DNA of 64,000 bases from Pedobacter cryoconitis (GTDB lineage Bacteria > Bacteroidota > Bacteroidia > Sphingobacteriales > Sphingobacteriaceae), in the NCBI RefSeq assembly GCF_014207135.1, contig NZ_JACHCC010000012.1, positions 83,569 to 147,568 of the forward strand, given 5' to 3'. This document shows, in pieces, positions 35,613 through 45,357 of this stretch. The notes beneath the pieces were generated by a model that did not search any database, was not told the origin of the DNA, and saw nothing but the letters and a program-made list of their open reading frames with translations. The translations under genes and the position numbers were made by a program. Position 1 is the stretch's first letter. Every line of letters starts with the position of its first letter.

Positions 35613-36221
35613 TTAAGATTCTTTTTCCATGTAAATACCTAATTCACTTTCTATATTGTTCGGGCTGGCTTTTAATGCAGTGATAATTCTTTGTTTTTCA
35701 TCCTCAGTTTTATTCTGGCTCAGTTTTTTACTCGCCTGAAAAGAAGTAACTTCAATTTCAAAGGCGACAATTCCATTGAGCATTTTTAATTTGTAAGCCT
35801 CAGGCAGGCTATTCCACTGAGGAAGATAGTCAGCTTCGTAATTATGAATAGTTTTTTCTATAATCTTCATAGTCTGTTCCCTGTCACTGATCACCTTTGC
35901 TTTTCCATAAGCATGGACTGCAATATAATTCCAGGTTGGAACATTCATTTCTTTATCATAATGTTTGGGAGATATATAAGCATGTGGTTCTGTAAAGATT
36001 ACCAGGGTTTCATGTGCTGAAAGCTCGGTCCATTGCTGGTTTGCTTTGGCAAAATGCGATGTCAGTATTGTTTTTCCTTCTTTTTTGCTGATCACAAAAG
36101 GCAGATGACTTGCATTGGGCCGGTCATCTTTCGTAGTCACAATGGTTGCAAAGCTATATTTACAAATGAAATCAATAATTTCATTTTCATCAGTAGTCAG
36201 GTTCAGTTTAGAGATATACAT
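35613..36221 (-). CDS. PaiB-like FMN-binding protein
   Basis: 202 residues of the PaiB/FMN-binding split-barrel family. Diagnostic stretches are YSFATIVTTKDDRPNASHLPFVI, LTSHFAKANQQW, HAYISPKHY and VPTWNYIAVHAYGKAKV. The B. subtilis protein PaiB regulates stress genes, but many members may be flavin enzymes. The C-terminus is short and basic. A promoter was not identified; it may be transcribed alone. Confidence 0.9.
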   Translation of the reverse strand: MYISKLNLTTDENEIIDFICKYSFATIVTTKDDRPNASHLPFVISKKEGKTILTSHFAKANQQWTELSAHETLVIFTEPHAYISPKHYDKEMNVPTWNYIAVHAYGKAKVISDREQTMKIIEKTIHNYEADYLPQWNSLPEAYKLKMLNGIVAFEIEVTSFQASKKLSQNKTEDEKQRIITALKASPNNIESELGIYMEKES

Positions 36222-36300
36222 AGCCAGTAATTAGGGGGAGAATATTAAAGATAACGATGTTTTTCTTTTATAAATACAGGATAAACGACATTTGATATCA

Positions 36301-36339
36301 TAAAAAAAGCCTTCTGTGATTATCAGAAGGCTTTTTTTA
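36301..36339. terminator. Intrinsic terminator of the ComEC-operon
   Basis: A 16-bp perfect stem (TAAAAAAAGCCTTCTG and its complement) with a 7-nt loop and T runs. It ends the minus-strand unit that finishes with the gene at 36353. Confidence 0.8.
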
Positions 36340-36352
36340 TTGTTTTTATAAT

Positions 36353-37024
36353 CTACTGACCACCCATTGCTCTTAGCGCTTCCATGGTTGTCACTTCGTA
36401 GTTTGCTGGTACTTCCAGTGAAACCGGACCAACTTTATCTTCTGTCAGGTCTTTAATAGTTACTATAGCTTTCACATTGTTCTGGATACGTGTGAATTTG
36501 ATAGGAGTTCCTTTTACATCTTTGAATTCAGCACCAATAATTCCTAATGGTAACTGGATTTCAGTAGTAGCCCAAAGTTCATATGGAGTGCCTTTGTCAT
36601 CTTTATAAGTATACTTCTCTGTGTTATAGTTTCCTATTTTTTGTTTTTCACCAGTAGCTTTGAAATCACTTAATACAGGTGTTTTACCCATAGTCTGTTC
36701 GGTCTCTTCTTTAGTGGTTTTTACTGCATATTGTTTTTGCATAGGGGGGATATCAACTAATACCAGTCCATTTTTGTTAATCCCATCAGAGAAGATAGTG
36801 ATTTTAGCAGGTCCCTGCTGTATTTCGATTTTAAATATATCTCCGCTGAATTTAAATTTAGTTTCTGCAGGAAGCTGTGAAGCCATCGACTGCTGATCAG
36901 GAGTCAGTTCATAAGTAATGCCATAGGTAAGTGTACCTTCATTTACCTTTTTCTGTGCATGGGCAATTACCGCCGTGCTGATTAGTATTACTGCCAGTAC
37001 ACTTGTTTTAATCGATTTTAACAT
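36353..37024 (-). CDS. Secreted hypothetical protein (DUF4412-like)
   Basis: 223 residues with a clear signal peptide (MLKSIKTSVLAVILISTAVIAHA). The mature part is a beta-rich chain with TYGITYELT, TIFSDGINKNGLVLVDI and YELWATTEIQLPLGIIGAEF. It resembles the periplasmic DUF4412/GLPGLI-like proteins of Bacteroidota, but I am not sure of the exact family. It lies 18 bp after the enoyl-CoA hydratase gene and is the last gene before a terminator. Confidence 0.7.
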   Translation of the reverse strand: MLKSIKTSVLAVILISTAVIAHAQKKVNEGTLTYGITYELTPDQQSMASQLPAETKFKFSGDIFKIEIQQGPAKITIFSDGINKNGLVLVDIPPMQKQYAVKTTKEETEQTMGKTPVLSDFKATGEKQKIGNYNTEKYTYKDDKGTPYELWATTEIQLPLGIIGAEFKDVKGTPIKFTRIQNNVKAIVTIKDLTEDKVGPVSLEVPANYEVTTMEALRAMGGQ

Positions 37025-37042
37025 ATTTTTAGTTTTTATAGT

Positions 37043-37822
37043 TTACCATTTAATTTTTTCCTTGCTGATAAAAGAAGCGATACCTTTTTTAAAGTCTTCA
37101 CTTTCTCTTACCCTTGCGTTGATCTTTACGGCCAGGTTCAGACTTTTTTCCAATTCTGGGTTAGTTGTCTGTCCTATAAGTTGTTTCGTTACCATCAGTG
37201 AGTTTCCTGAAGTTTCCTCACATAGCTTTAGCGCAAAATCCTGTACCCTCTGACTAATTTCTTCTTTATTTGTTACATAAGTAATCAAATTATAAGCCAG
37301 AGCCTGTTCCGCTGAGAATAAATCGCCACTCAGCAGTATTTTTTTTGCAATTGTTTCACTTGTTTTACGCATCAGAAAACAAGAGACAATGGCCGGGACA
37401 AAACCTAGTTTGACCTCTGTATAGCCGAAATTAGCTTCCGGTACGGCAAAAGTAATATCGCAAACTGTCGCTAATCCGCATCCTCCTGCAATTGCATGTC
37501 CTTCTACCTGTGCAATAACAACCTTGGGTAAATAATAAATTGTTGTAAAAAGCTTCTTCAGGTTCTCACTGTCCTGAACATTCTCTTCATGTGTATTGTT
37601 TTGTAATTGCTGCAAATAAGCCAGATCCGCACCTGCACTGAATACTCCACCTATTGCTTTTAATATAATGACTTTCACTTCATCATCATCAGAAGCCTTT
37701 AGCAGTGTTTTTGTAAGGGCGCTTACCAGTTCCGGGTTAAATGCATTCCTCTTATCAGGACGGTTCAATGAAATGGTCGCAATACGATTGTCGACTGTAT
37801 ATAGTACAAGAGGTGATGTCAT
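37043..37822 (-). CDS. Enoyl-CoA hydratase/isomerase family protein
   Basis: 259 residues of the crotonase fold. The oxyanion-hole regions are GGVFSAGADLAYLQ and VEGHAIAGGCGLATVCDIT. PEANFGYTEVKLGFVPA carries the position of one of the family's two catalytic acids. It probably acts on enoyl- or methylglutaconyl-CoA in fatty or branched amino acid catabolism. It starts 8 bp after the comEC stop, so it is co-transcribed with unrelated genes. Confidence 0.92.
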   Translation of the reverse strand: MTSPLVLYTVDNRIATISLNRPDKRNAFNPELVSALTKTLLKASDDDEVKVIILKAIGGVFSAGADLAYLQQLQNNTHEENVQDSENLKKLFTTIYYLPKVVIAQVEGHAIAGGCGLATVCDITFAVPEANFGYTEVKLGFVPAIVSCFLMRKTSETIAKKILLSGDLFSAEQALAYNLITYVTNKEEISQRVQDFALKLCEETSGNSLMVTKQLIGQTTNPELEKSLNLAVKINARVRESEDFKKGIASFISKEKIKW

Positions 37823-37830
37823 GAATGGGC

Positions 37831-39924
37831 TTATATTTTTTGTTTTATATAAATCAAATATCCCTTATTTTTTCTTAAAACCAGTGTTGAACTCCTAAAA
37901 TTTATAGTGTCTCTTTGATAATTCTGAATAGCATAACTTTTATTTGTTGCATCAATCCATAATTTGTTGAAACTCACGTCTTGTCTGAATTCATCCATTT
38001 TGATCCTTGGATTTCCGTGGATCCAGACGGCATTAAACAAAGGCCTGAGTTTTATTCTTTGTCCATTAAAACTGCTGTCGAGTAGTAAAACACGATAGTT
38101 CCCAAAGACCAGCTGGTGCTCATTTATAGTCAGACCATATTGGTGGATTGTGGTGTTCCACGGAATACAAATAACCGAGCGGATACCCGACTGATCCAGT
38201 GCAGGCTGTATATGGAATTTAAAAGCTTTATCTCCCGTCTTTAAATCAGTGACCAGTATTGCATGTTCTCCATTGATGAATCCCGCTGCGTAATTCCTGT
38301 TCAGGCTGAAGAGGATTATCTTTTGCTGATGCCGCGCAATGATTTTATCATTTATCCTAATACCTTGTAGGGATGCTAAAGACAGTAAGGAAATCGCTAA
38401 GAAATGCTTCTTTTTATAAGTCAGGGAAAAGAAAAGAAAAAACAGGAATGAACAAAGCAGAACCAGTCCGGTCCTGGATAACCATATAGCGCTGATGCCT
38501 GAGTAGGGGAGAGCTGCAATTTTTTCGAGTCCACGGTTCATCAGTATGATTAAACATTCAAACAAAGGTGAAATCCAGTATAAGTGAAATATTAAGAGGA
38601 AGATACCTATGTACATTAAAAGTATAACTGGAAGTGTAATGAACAGATTACTGATGATGAAATAGACTGGAAACTGATGGAAATAGTAGCAACTCAAGGG
38701 AAAAGTAAAGACCTGTGCTGCGATAGAGATTGATATCAGATTCCATAGTTTTTGTACCAGCTGATACCTGGAACTAACCAGTTGCTGTAATTTTGGCTGT
38801 AAATAGACCAATCCCAGGACGGCCATATACGAGAGTTGAAAACCTACATCCCAAAGCAAAAACGGGTTGTAGAATAACAGGCAGAATGCCGAAAAGAATA
38901 AGATATGATAGCTGTTTGTTTCCTGATGAATTGCTTTTCCCAGCACATAGACAGAAAGCATGATTGCGGAGCGTAATACTGAGGCTGAATATCCTGTCAA
39001 TAGCGTATAAAACCAGATTGTGCAGAGGACGAGTATAACTTTGACCCATTTCATGAACCGTTTGCTGTTCATCCATCCCAATAACCAGTTCAGCACAAAG
39101 TAGATAATCCCCACATGCATTCCTGATACTGATAATGCATGGATGGTTCCTGTTCTGGAATAAGCAGCTAATGTTTCTGCATTCAGATCTGCACGATAAC
39201 CCAGGATCAGCGTAGAGGCTACTGCAAATGCATCATCATTTTTGATCAGACGCCGGTACTGGTTTACCTGCTGTTTCCGGAGTTTCAGGGCAAAGCCGAT
39301 CAGGGCTGTTCCGCTGTACTGTTGCAATGGGATCAATTCTTCAGGAAGAAGGAATATCTGGTAGTGAATATGCTGCATAGCCAGCCAGTATCTGAAGTCA
39401 AACTCCGCAGCATTGTAAGGTGGTTCTATCGCACGATATGCTGCCGGAATTAAATAAACTTCACCATAATGAGGGACCGTCGGGTGGAAGCTGGCTGACC
39501 GGATAGTGACGAGTATCGTGCCGCTCGATCTCTGTTTTTTATTAACCGTATAAACATTCATTACGCTTGCTTTGAACCTTATCATACTGCCTTGCTGCTG
39601 TGGCTCACTGCTTATAGATATCTTCAGAAATTCGGCTGGTGAACGTGAAAAGTTGTTGGAATTCTGAGTTTCGTCTGCACGCTGGTATGTCTGAATTCCA
39701 AACGTAAAAAAGAGTAAATTGATCAGAACTCCAATAAGTTGTTTATGATTATATACTTTAAGTAATCTGTATAATAGGTTGAATATTAATAGTAAAATAA
39801 TCAGTATAATTGTGATTTGAAGTGCAGGCAAATTTAATTTGGTATAATCTGTTCCTTGCAAAACCCAAATTCCTATGCAAAATGGGAGCAGAATTCTTCC
39901 AAAAACAGCCGTTGTATTTTGCAT
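37831..39924 (-). CDS. ComEC/Rec2 family competence protein
   Basis: 697 residues, an inner-membrane DNA translocation channel family. Several N-terminal helices, a small OB-type periplasmic region (DUF4131) near residues 80-190, then the competence core beginning ADLNAETLAAYSRTGTIHALSVSGMHVGI. It has about ten membrane segments. The C-terminal 150 residues keep a beta-rich character but I see no HxHxDH metal motif, so the usual metallo-beta-lactamase domain looks reduced. It starts 5 bp after the HHH/barrel gene and is probably co-translated with it. Confidence 0.92.
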   Translation of the reverse strand: MQNTTAVFGRILLPFCIGIWVLQGTDYTKLNLPALQITIILIILLLIFNLLYRLLKVYNHKQLIGVLINLLFFTFGIQTYQRADETQNSNNFSRSPAEFLKISISSEPQQQGSMIRFKASVMNVYTVNKKQRSSGTILVTIRSASFHPTVPHYGEVYLIPAAYRAIEPPYNAAEFDFRYWLAMQHIHYQIFLLPEELIPLQQYSGTALIGFALKLRKQQVNQYRRLIKNDDAFAVASTLILGYRADLNAETLAAYSRTGTIHALSVSGMHVGIIYFVLNWLLGWMNSKRFMKWVKVILVLCTIWFYTLLTGYSASVLRSAIMLSVYVLGKAIHQETNSYHILFFSAFCLLFYNPFLLWDVGFQLSYMAVLGLVYLQPKLQQLVSSRYQLVQKLWNLISISIAAQVFTFPLSCYYFHQFPVYFIISNLFITLPVILLMYIGIFLLIFHLYWISPLFECLIILMNRGLEKIAALPYSGISAIWLSRTGLVLLCSFLFFLFFSLTYKKKHFLAISLLSLASLQGIRINDKIIARHQQKIILFSLNRNYAAGFINGEHAILVTDLKTGDKAFKFHIQPALDQSGIRSVICIPWNTTIHQYGLTINEHQLVFGNYRVLLLDSSFNGQRIKLRPLFNAVWIHGNPRIKMDEFRQDVSFNKLWIDATNKSYAIQNYQRDTINFRSSTLVLRKNKGYLIYIKQKI

Positions 39925-39929
39925 GGTAT

Positions 39930-42023
39930 TCAGAACTGATAACGTAGCTGAATCTTGAGTTCAGACTTGCTGTTGCCAGAGATTTCATCCAGTCCCGTGC
40001 CTATACTGGTCTTACCAGGATAGTGATAAACCGCATACCTGCACCATGCCCTGAGCTGTCTGGAAAACCTGTAACTTACATTGAGAAATGTCCTGATCCC
40101 TTCACCACTGTAAACCCCGGATCCTGTTCCATGCAGTACATCATCTTCGTATGCGTAAATCCTGCTGTCAGCCGAAGCAGTAGAAAAGAATGCTATCCTG
40201 AGATTAGTCGAAAACCGTGAAGAAAGTGGATGGTAGTCCACATCCTGATAAACCATATATCCATATTCGATTGTCCGTTTACCTTTTCCGTAACGGCTGA
40301 TTTCGGTCCGGGTTTGCAGTTCAGTTTTTTTATTCAGTTTCCATCTGGCCTCTATCCTGTAATTATCTTTCCTGACTTTAACCAGTGGGTTTACAGGCAG
40401 GGATGTTCCTTCATTCTGTTCATAATGTTTTGTCTTCAGACTCAGTGTAACTAAGAATGCTGGATTTGGTTTGGAATTTAAGCTGCCTGTGAGCTCGTAT
40501 CCGGAAGAAATATCGTCAACTCTGTACTTTGCCCATGGAAATCTGAAGAAGTCGCCAGAGGCTGTTATCGTCCATTTCTTTGAAGGACGGATATGGATAC
40601 CTCCATAGAGCCCCTGTTCATTTGCTGTGTTTGCCCCTTCTCCAAAACCTTTATTGTAAAAGCTGACATGTTCTTTTGCATAACTTCTGTAGAGTACGAC
40701 CAGAGACACTACCGGAGAAAGGCTGGCCATGGCCCCGTTTAGTGTAGCTGTGCCACCTGGTCTGCTCAGGGCAGTCTCACCGAAAAAGTAGATGTTTTTG
40801 AAAGTATAGTTATAATGGATTCCAAGATTATTCAGTTCGCTGCCTTTGAAACTGTATTTCTTATAAAGCTGACTGCCGGTAATAAATTCATGCTGATAAT
40901 CCGAGAAGGAAGTCGTCAGACCGATGTCCAGATTATTGTTGTTGTATGTTAAAGCTGCACCATAAAACAAGAGGGGTAAGGTTCCCTTGTTCCGGTTTTC
41001 GGCAACCGTCCGGTGTAAACCATTTGTGCTGATAGCCGACAAAGTATAAGTTCCTTCTGTCGTTTGTTTTAATGCAGCATCTAAATTTCTAATTGATATA
41101 AATGAAGTTAATTCTATGTTTTTTAATATGGTATAAGTAACACCTGCCCCTCTGAAAAAGGAATATTCATTTGCTGAAGCATAAGGTTTGAGCCCGGTGT
41201 CCTTTTTGGCTACCCCTGCCACATCATCACCTTTTCCAAAGGAAGAGCCAGACCAGAGGCTCAGTCCTTGTCCAAACTGAAGACTATAATCTCCTATGAT
41301 TATCTTTTTAAATCTACCGGTTTTATAGCGGGCAAGACTTCCCGATATAAAGTCAAAGCCACTTTTCACCGGCTCACGGAAAAAGGTCTCACCCGGATCT
41401 TTCTCTGCTATAATGGAAAGTGTCAGCAGGTCATTATAGTTGTACTTGTATTTGAACAATAGTCTGGCTGGGCTACCCAGGTACCGGCTTCCTGATTTCT
41501 CTTTAAATCCCTTTTGTTTTTCAAGTAAAGACCCGTATCTCAGTAATAACTCACTGGCACCTTTAGTCAATTTATTCAGGTCATAGTTGTTTACCTCCCT
41601 GACTATAACAAAAGGCAGTAGCCTGGTGATCGTAAGACTGTCAAAACCGTCTACTGATTGAAGTTCCAGTATGTCTTTTAGTTTTCCGTTTTTTCTGAGC
41701 CAGGTGAAAAAACTGCTGATTTGTAAAGGAGAGAGAAGGAAGAGTTCTTTGAGCTGATCGCGGCTTGCGCTATTCAGATCCAGCGGATGTTGACTATAGA
41801 AAGAGAGACGTTCTGTCAATTCAGAGAGGTCGTCGTCGTCTTCCGTAAAAACACCCGTTATGGCAGAGACGATTTCTTTGATTCCGGTTTCTTCCTGTGC
41901 CGAAGCCTTATAGGAGAGACTGAAAAAGACCAGGGTTATAAATAGTCCGAATGCAGGTGCAGGAAGCCGGTCACCTGATAATTGGAAACATTGAATCGGA
42001 GAGAAAATTAGCTTTGACATCAT
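39930..42023 (-). CDS. Helix-hairpin-helix protein with predicted outer-membrane beta-barrel
   Basis: 697 residues. A signal peptide ends before QEETG (FGLFITLVFFSLSYKASA). Residues about 80-140 contain ComEA-like HHH elements (HPLDLNSASRDQLKELFLLS, then ILELQSVDGFDSLTITRLL). The rest of about 550 residues consists of alternating polar/aromatic beta strands (RLLFKYKYNYNDLLTLSII, IHYNYTFKNIYFFGETA) and a GDYSLQFGQGLSLW motif. It ends in SELKIQLRYQF with the terminal Phe typical of outer-membrane barrels. The 5-bp spacing to comEC suggests a role in DNA uptake. The barrel is a prediction from strand patterns. Confidence 0.75.
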   Translation of the reverse strand: MMSKLIFSPIQCFQLSGDRLPAPAFGLFITLVFFSLSYKASAQEETGIKEIVSAITGVFTEDDDDLSELTERLSFYSQHPLDLNSASRDQLKELFLLSPLQISSFFTWLRKNGKLKDILELQSVDGFDSLTITRLLPFVIVREVNNYDLNKLTKGASELLLRYGSLLEKQKGFKEKSGSRYLGSPARLLFKYKYNYNDLLTLSIIAEKDPGETFFREPVKSGFDFISGSLARYKTGRFKKIIIGDYSLQFGQGLSLWSGSSFGKGDDVAGVAKKDTGLKPYASANEYSFFRGAGVTYTILKNIELTSFISIRNLDAALKQTTEGTYTLSAISTNGLHRTVAENRNKGTLPLLFYGAALTYNNNNLDIGLTTSFSDYQHEFITGSQLYKKYSFKGSELNNLGIHYNYTFKNIYFFGETALSRPGGTATLNGAMASLSPVVSLVVLYRSYAKEHVSFYNKGFGEGANTANEQGLYGGIHIRPSKKWTITASGDFFRFPWAKYRVDDISSGYELTGSLNSKPNPAFLVTLSLKTKHYEQNEGTSLPVNPLVKVRKDNYRIEARWKLNKKTELQTRTEISRYGKGKRTIEYGYMVYQDVDYHPLSSRFSTNLRIAFFSTASADSRIYAYEDDVLHGTGSGVYSGEGIRTFLNVSYRFSRQLRAWCRYAVYHYPGKTSIGTGLDEISGNSKSELKIQLRYQF

Positions 42024-42068
42024 TATGCCAAAGTAATATCTATCCGATTAAATTAGTTAACTTGTTGA

Positions 42069-42404
42069 TTAAATTTCTTCGTTTAGTTTTAATAAGAAGT
42101 CTTTTAGCTTCTCCAGGGAAGCTATAATCTTCTGATTCTCTTTAACGTCCGCACTGTTGTTTTTTAAATGATCTTTTGCACCCTTCAGTGTAAAACCTTT
42201 ATCGTCCACCAGGTGGAAAATGATCTTTAAATTCTCAATGTCTTCAGGTGTAAAAAGGCGGTTCCCTTTTTTGTTTTTCTTAGGTTGCAGGACGTCAAAT
42301 TCCTTCTCGTAAAAGCGGATTTGTGAAGCGTTTACACCGAACATTTCAGTCACCTCACCCATCGTGTAATACATTTTATTAATTTCCCGTTCCTTGTAAG
42401 GCAT
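42069..42404 (-). CDS. MerR family transcriptional regulator
   Basis: 111 residues with the MerR helix-turn-helix (YTMGEVTEMFGVNASQIRFY, EKEFDVLQPKKNKKGNRLFTPEDI) and a short C-terminal coiled coil (KENQKIIASLEKLKDFLLKL) for dimerisation. There is no ligand domain, so it is a minimal MerR. It lies 45 bp upstream of the HHH/barrel gene on the same strand and divergent from alaS. A minus-strand -7 box TACATTTG is at 42452-42459. Confidence 0.9.
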   Translation of the reverse strand: MPYKEREINKMYYTMGEVTEMFGVNASQIRFYEKEFDVLQPKKNKKGNRLFTPEDIENLKIIFHLVDDKGFTLKGAKDHLKNNSADVKENQKIIASLEKLKDFLLKLNEEI

Positions 42405-42492
42405 ACTTCTGTGTTGATATTTAGTAGATTATAGCTTTTATGTAAAGCATTCAAATGTAAAGGGATTTTAGTAGAATACCGCAATAAAATTT

Positions 42493-42500
42493 TAATTTTG
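42493..42500 (+). promoter_or_regulatory. -7 box of alaS
   Basis: TAATTTTG fits TAnnTTTG and lies 19 bp before the alaS ATG. No ideal -33 element is seen. Confidence 0.45.
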
Positions 42501-42519
42501 TTGGATAATTCTACTACGA

Positions 42520-45219
42520 ATGACAGCAAAAGAAATCAGACGCGCTTATTTAGCATTTTTTGAATCGAAACAACATCATATTGTTTCATCCGCACCGATC
42601 GTTGTGAAGAATGATCCTACACTGATGTTTACCAATGCCGGTATGAACCAGTTCAAGGACATCTTCCTGGGAGAGGCCGTGGCGAAGTATCCAAGAGTAA
42701 CCGACACGCAACGTTGCTTACGTGTTTCCGGTAAACACAATGATCTTGAAGAAGTGGGGATTGATACCTATCATCACACCATGTTCGAGATGTTGGGTAA
42801 CTGGAGTTTTGGAGACTACTTCAAAAAAGAAGCTATTGCGTGGAGCTGGGAATTATTGACGGAAGTTTATGGTATCCCTAAAGATAAATTATACGTTTCC
42901 ATTTTTGAAGGAGACGAAAAAGAAGGGCTGCCACGGGACACCGAAGCTTACGATCTATGGAAACAGTATGTACCTGAAGACAGGATTATACTTGGAAATA
43001 AAAAAGACAATTTCTGGGAGATGGGTGACATGGGGCCATGTGGGCCATGTTCTGAAATCCATGTGGATTGCCGTCCGGATCACGAACGTGCAGCCAGCAG
43101 CGGAAAAGATCTGGTGAATGCCGATCATCCGCAGGTTATAGAGATTTGGAATAACGTGTTTATGCAGTTCAACAGATTGAAGGATGGTTCGTTACAGCCT
43201 TTACCTGCACAACATGTTGATACAGGTATGGGCTTTGAACGTTTAGTTCGGGTGCTTCAGAATAAAGCTTCAAATTATGATACTGATGTTTTTCAGCCAC
43301 TGATTCAGTTCATCGCGAAAAAGTGTGGTATAGCTTACGGAGCTGAGGAGAAAACTGATATTGCTATGCGTGTAATGGCCGATCATATCAGGGCAATTGC
43401 CTTTGTGATTGCCGACGGACAGCTACCTGCAAACAATAAGGCGGGGTATGTGATCAGAAGGATTTTAAGAAGAGCTGTGCGGTATGCTTATACTTTCCTT
43501 AACCTGAAAGAACCTTTCTTAAATCAGTTAGTACCTGTGCTCGCAGAACAGTTCGTGGGAGTTTTTGAAGAATTGGTTTTACAGCAGGACTTTGTACAGA
43601 AAGTGGTTTTGGAAGAAGAGGTTTCTTTCTTAAGAACACTGGCTACAGGAATTCAGCGTTTTGAAAATTATACGGTTAAGCAGGCAGAATTCCTGATGTC
43701 CGAAAATGCAATCGATCTGGAGAAATCTTTTGAAGATGCCTGGGTTTACAGTATACTGAAAGACCAGATGGTGATCTCAGGTGAGTTTGCTTTTGAATTA
43801 CAGGATACCTACGGATTCCCGATTGACCTGACCGAACTGATGGCCAGGGAGAAAAAGTGGACGGTAGATATGGATGAATATCAAAAGAGCCTTCAGAAAC
43901 AGAAAGCCAGATCAAGGGCAGCAACAGCAATTGATACAGGAGACTGGATTACTGTACATGATGATCCGGAGACGGAGTTTGTCGGTTACGATCAGCTTGA
44001 AATCGAAACAAAAATCTTAAAATACAGACAGGTTACTGCAAAAGGAAAAGAGCAATATCAGATTGTATTACAGAAAACACCTTTCTATGGAGAAAGCGGT
44101 GGTCAGGTAGGAGATACCGGGCGACTGGAGGATCACAGCAGGTTGTTCTCTGTTGAGATTACAGATACAAAAAAAGAGAACGGGGTGATTGTGCATTATA
44201 CAGATTCATTACCTGAAGATGTAGATGGTCAGTTCTGGGCTGTTGTCGATGAAGATAAGCGTGTACAGACGAATAATAACCACTCGGCGACCCATTTACT
44301 TCATGCAGCATTAAAAAGCGTCCTGGGGGATCATGTGAATCAGAAAGGTTCTTTGGTTAATGCTGACTATCTCCGTTTTGATTTTTCTCATTTTGCAAAG
44401 ATCACAGATGCTGAGCTAGCTGAAATTGAGCATATCGTCAATCAGCGGGTAAGAGCTAATATTCCTTTGAAAGAGCAGAGAATGGTTCCATACCAGGAAG
44501 CACTTTCCAGTGGAGTGACTGCTTTGTTCGGAGAGAAGTATGGCGAAGTAGTCAGGATTATCACCTTTGACGACAACTATTCGAAAGAACTATGTGGTGG
44601 TACACATGTACAGGCAACTGGCCAGATCGGGTTTTTCAAGATCATATCTGAGAGTGCTGTAGCTGCAGGTGTAAGACGTATAGAAGCTATTACTGCCGAC
44701 CGTGCAGAGGAATTTGTTTTGGAACAGAATCAGGAAATCAGTCAGTTAAGAACTTTACTTAAAGGGAATAAAGATCTGACTGCTGCGGTGAATGCCTTGA
44801 TTGAAGAAAATAACAGGCTTAAAAAAGAGGCTGAAAAAGCTGTGATTGAACGTTCTGGTAATCTTAAACACGAAATTGTTCATCATATGAAGACAATCAA
44901 CGGCATTAACCTTATTGCTGTGCATGTTGATCTGCCAAATGCTGACGCAGTCAAAAATCTGGCTTTTTCAATTAAAGATTTAGTTGATAATCTGTATCTT
45001 GTATTTACCACTTTAATTGATGATAAACCAGGAATCAGCGTAATGTTATCCGATAATCTGGTTGCAGAAAAAGGTTTAAATGCTTCCAATATTGTCAGGG
45101 AACTGGCTAAGGACATTCAGGGCGGTGGCGGCGGACAGCCTTTCTACGCTACTGCCGGTGGAAAGAATAAAGATGGATTAAGCAAAGTTTTAGAGAAAGC
45201 TGCGACTTTAATTCAATAG
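42520..45219 (+). CDS. alaS: Alanine--tRNA ligase
   Basis: 899 residues. The class II catalytic domain carries TNAGMNQFKDIFLGE and WEMGDMGPCGPCSEIHVD. The editing domain contains the NNNHSATHLLHAAL metal motif (HxxxH) and the CGGTHV site, and a C-terminal coiled-coil/DHHA1 domain ends DIQGGGGGQPFYATAGG. It charges tRNA-Ala and hydrolyses mischarged seryl products. It is divergent from the merR gene. Confidence 0.97.
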   Translation: MTAKEIRRAYLAFFESKQHHIVSSAPIVVKNDPTLMFTNAGMNQFKDIFLGEAVAKYPRVTDTQRCLRVSGKHNDLEEVGIDTYHHTMFEMLGNWSFGDYFKKEAIAWSWELLTEVYGIPKDKLYVSIFEGDEKEGLPRDTEAYDLWKQYVPEDRIILGNKKDNFWEMGDMGPCGPCSEIHVDCRPDHERAASSGKDLVNADHPQVIEIWNNVFMQFNRLKDGSLQPLPAQHVDTGMGFERLVRVLQNKASNYDTDVFQPLIQFIAKKCGIAYGAEEKTDIAMRVMADHIRAIAFVIADGQLPANNKAGYVIRRILRRAVRYAYTFLNLKEPFLNQLVPVLAEQFVGVFEELVLQQDFVQKVVLEEEVSFLRTLATGIQRFENYTVKQAEFLMSENAIDLEKSFEDAWVYSILKDQMVISGEFAFELQDTYGFPIDLTELMAREKKWTVDMDEYQKSLQKQKARSRAATAIDTGDWITVHDDPETEFVGYDQLEIETKILKYRQVTAKGKEQYQIVLQKTPFYGESGGQVGDTGRLEDHSRLFSVEITDTKKENGVIVHYTDSLPEDVDGQFWAVVDEDKRVQTNNNHSATHLLHAALKSVLGDHVNQKGSLVNADYLRFDFSHFAKITDAELAEIEHIVNQRVRANIPLKEQRMVPYQEALSSGVTALFGEKYGEVVRIITFDDNYSKELCGGTHVQATGQIGFFKIISESAVAAGVRRIEAITADRAEEFVLEQNQEISQLRTLLKGNKDLTAAVNALIEENNRLKKEAEKAVIERSGNLKHEIVHHMKTINGINLIAVHVDLPNADAVKNLAFSIKDLVDNLYLVFTTLIDDKPGISVMLSDNLVAEKGLNASNIVRELAKDIQGGGGGQPFYATAGGKNKDGLSKVLEKAATLIQ

Positions 45220-45242
45220 GATCATCTCTGATCATGGTCATT

Positions 45243-45281
45243 TGGCCGGATAACTAATTGAAAAGGTTATCCGGCCATTTG
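45243..45281 (+). terminator. Intrinsic hairpin after alaS
   Basis: GGCCGGATAAC, 11-nt loop, GTTATCCGGCC followed by a T-containing stretch. Located 24 bp after the alaS stop. Confidence 0.7.
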
Positions 45282-45357
45282 TATTTTGAGGGTTTTTAAG
45301 AACAGAGACTGCGATTTGAGTAAGTACATGCTGATCTTTCCGGGCTTTGTACCAGTA

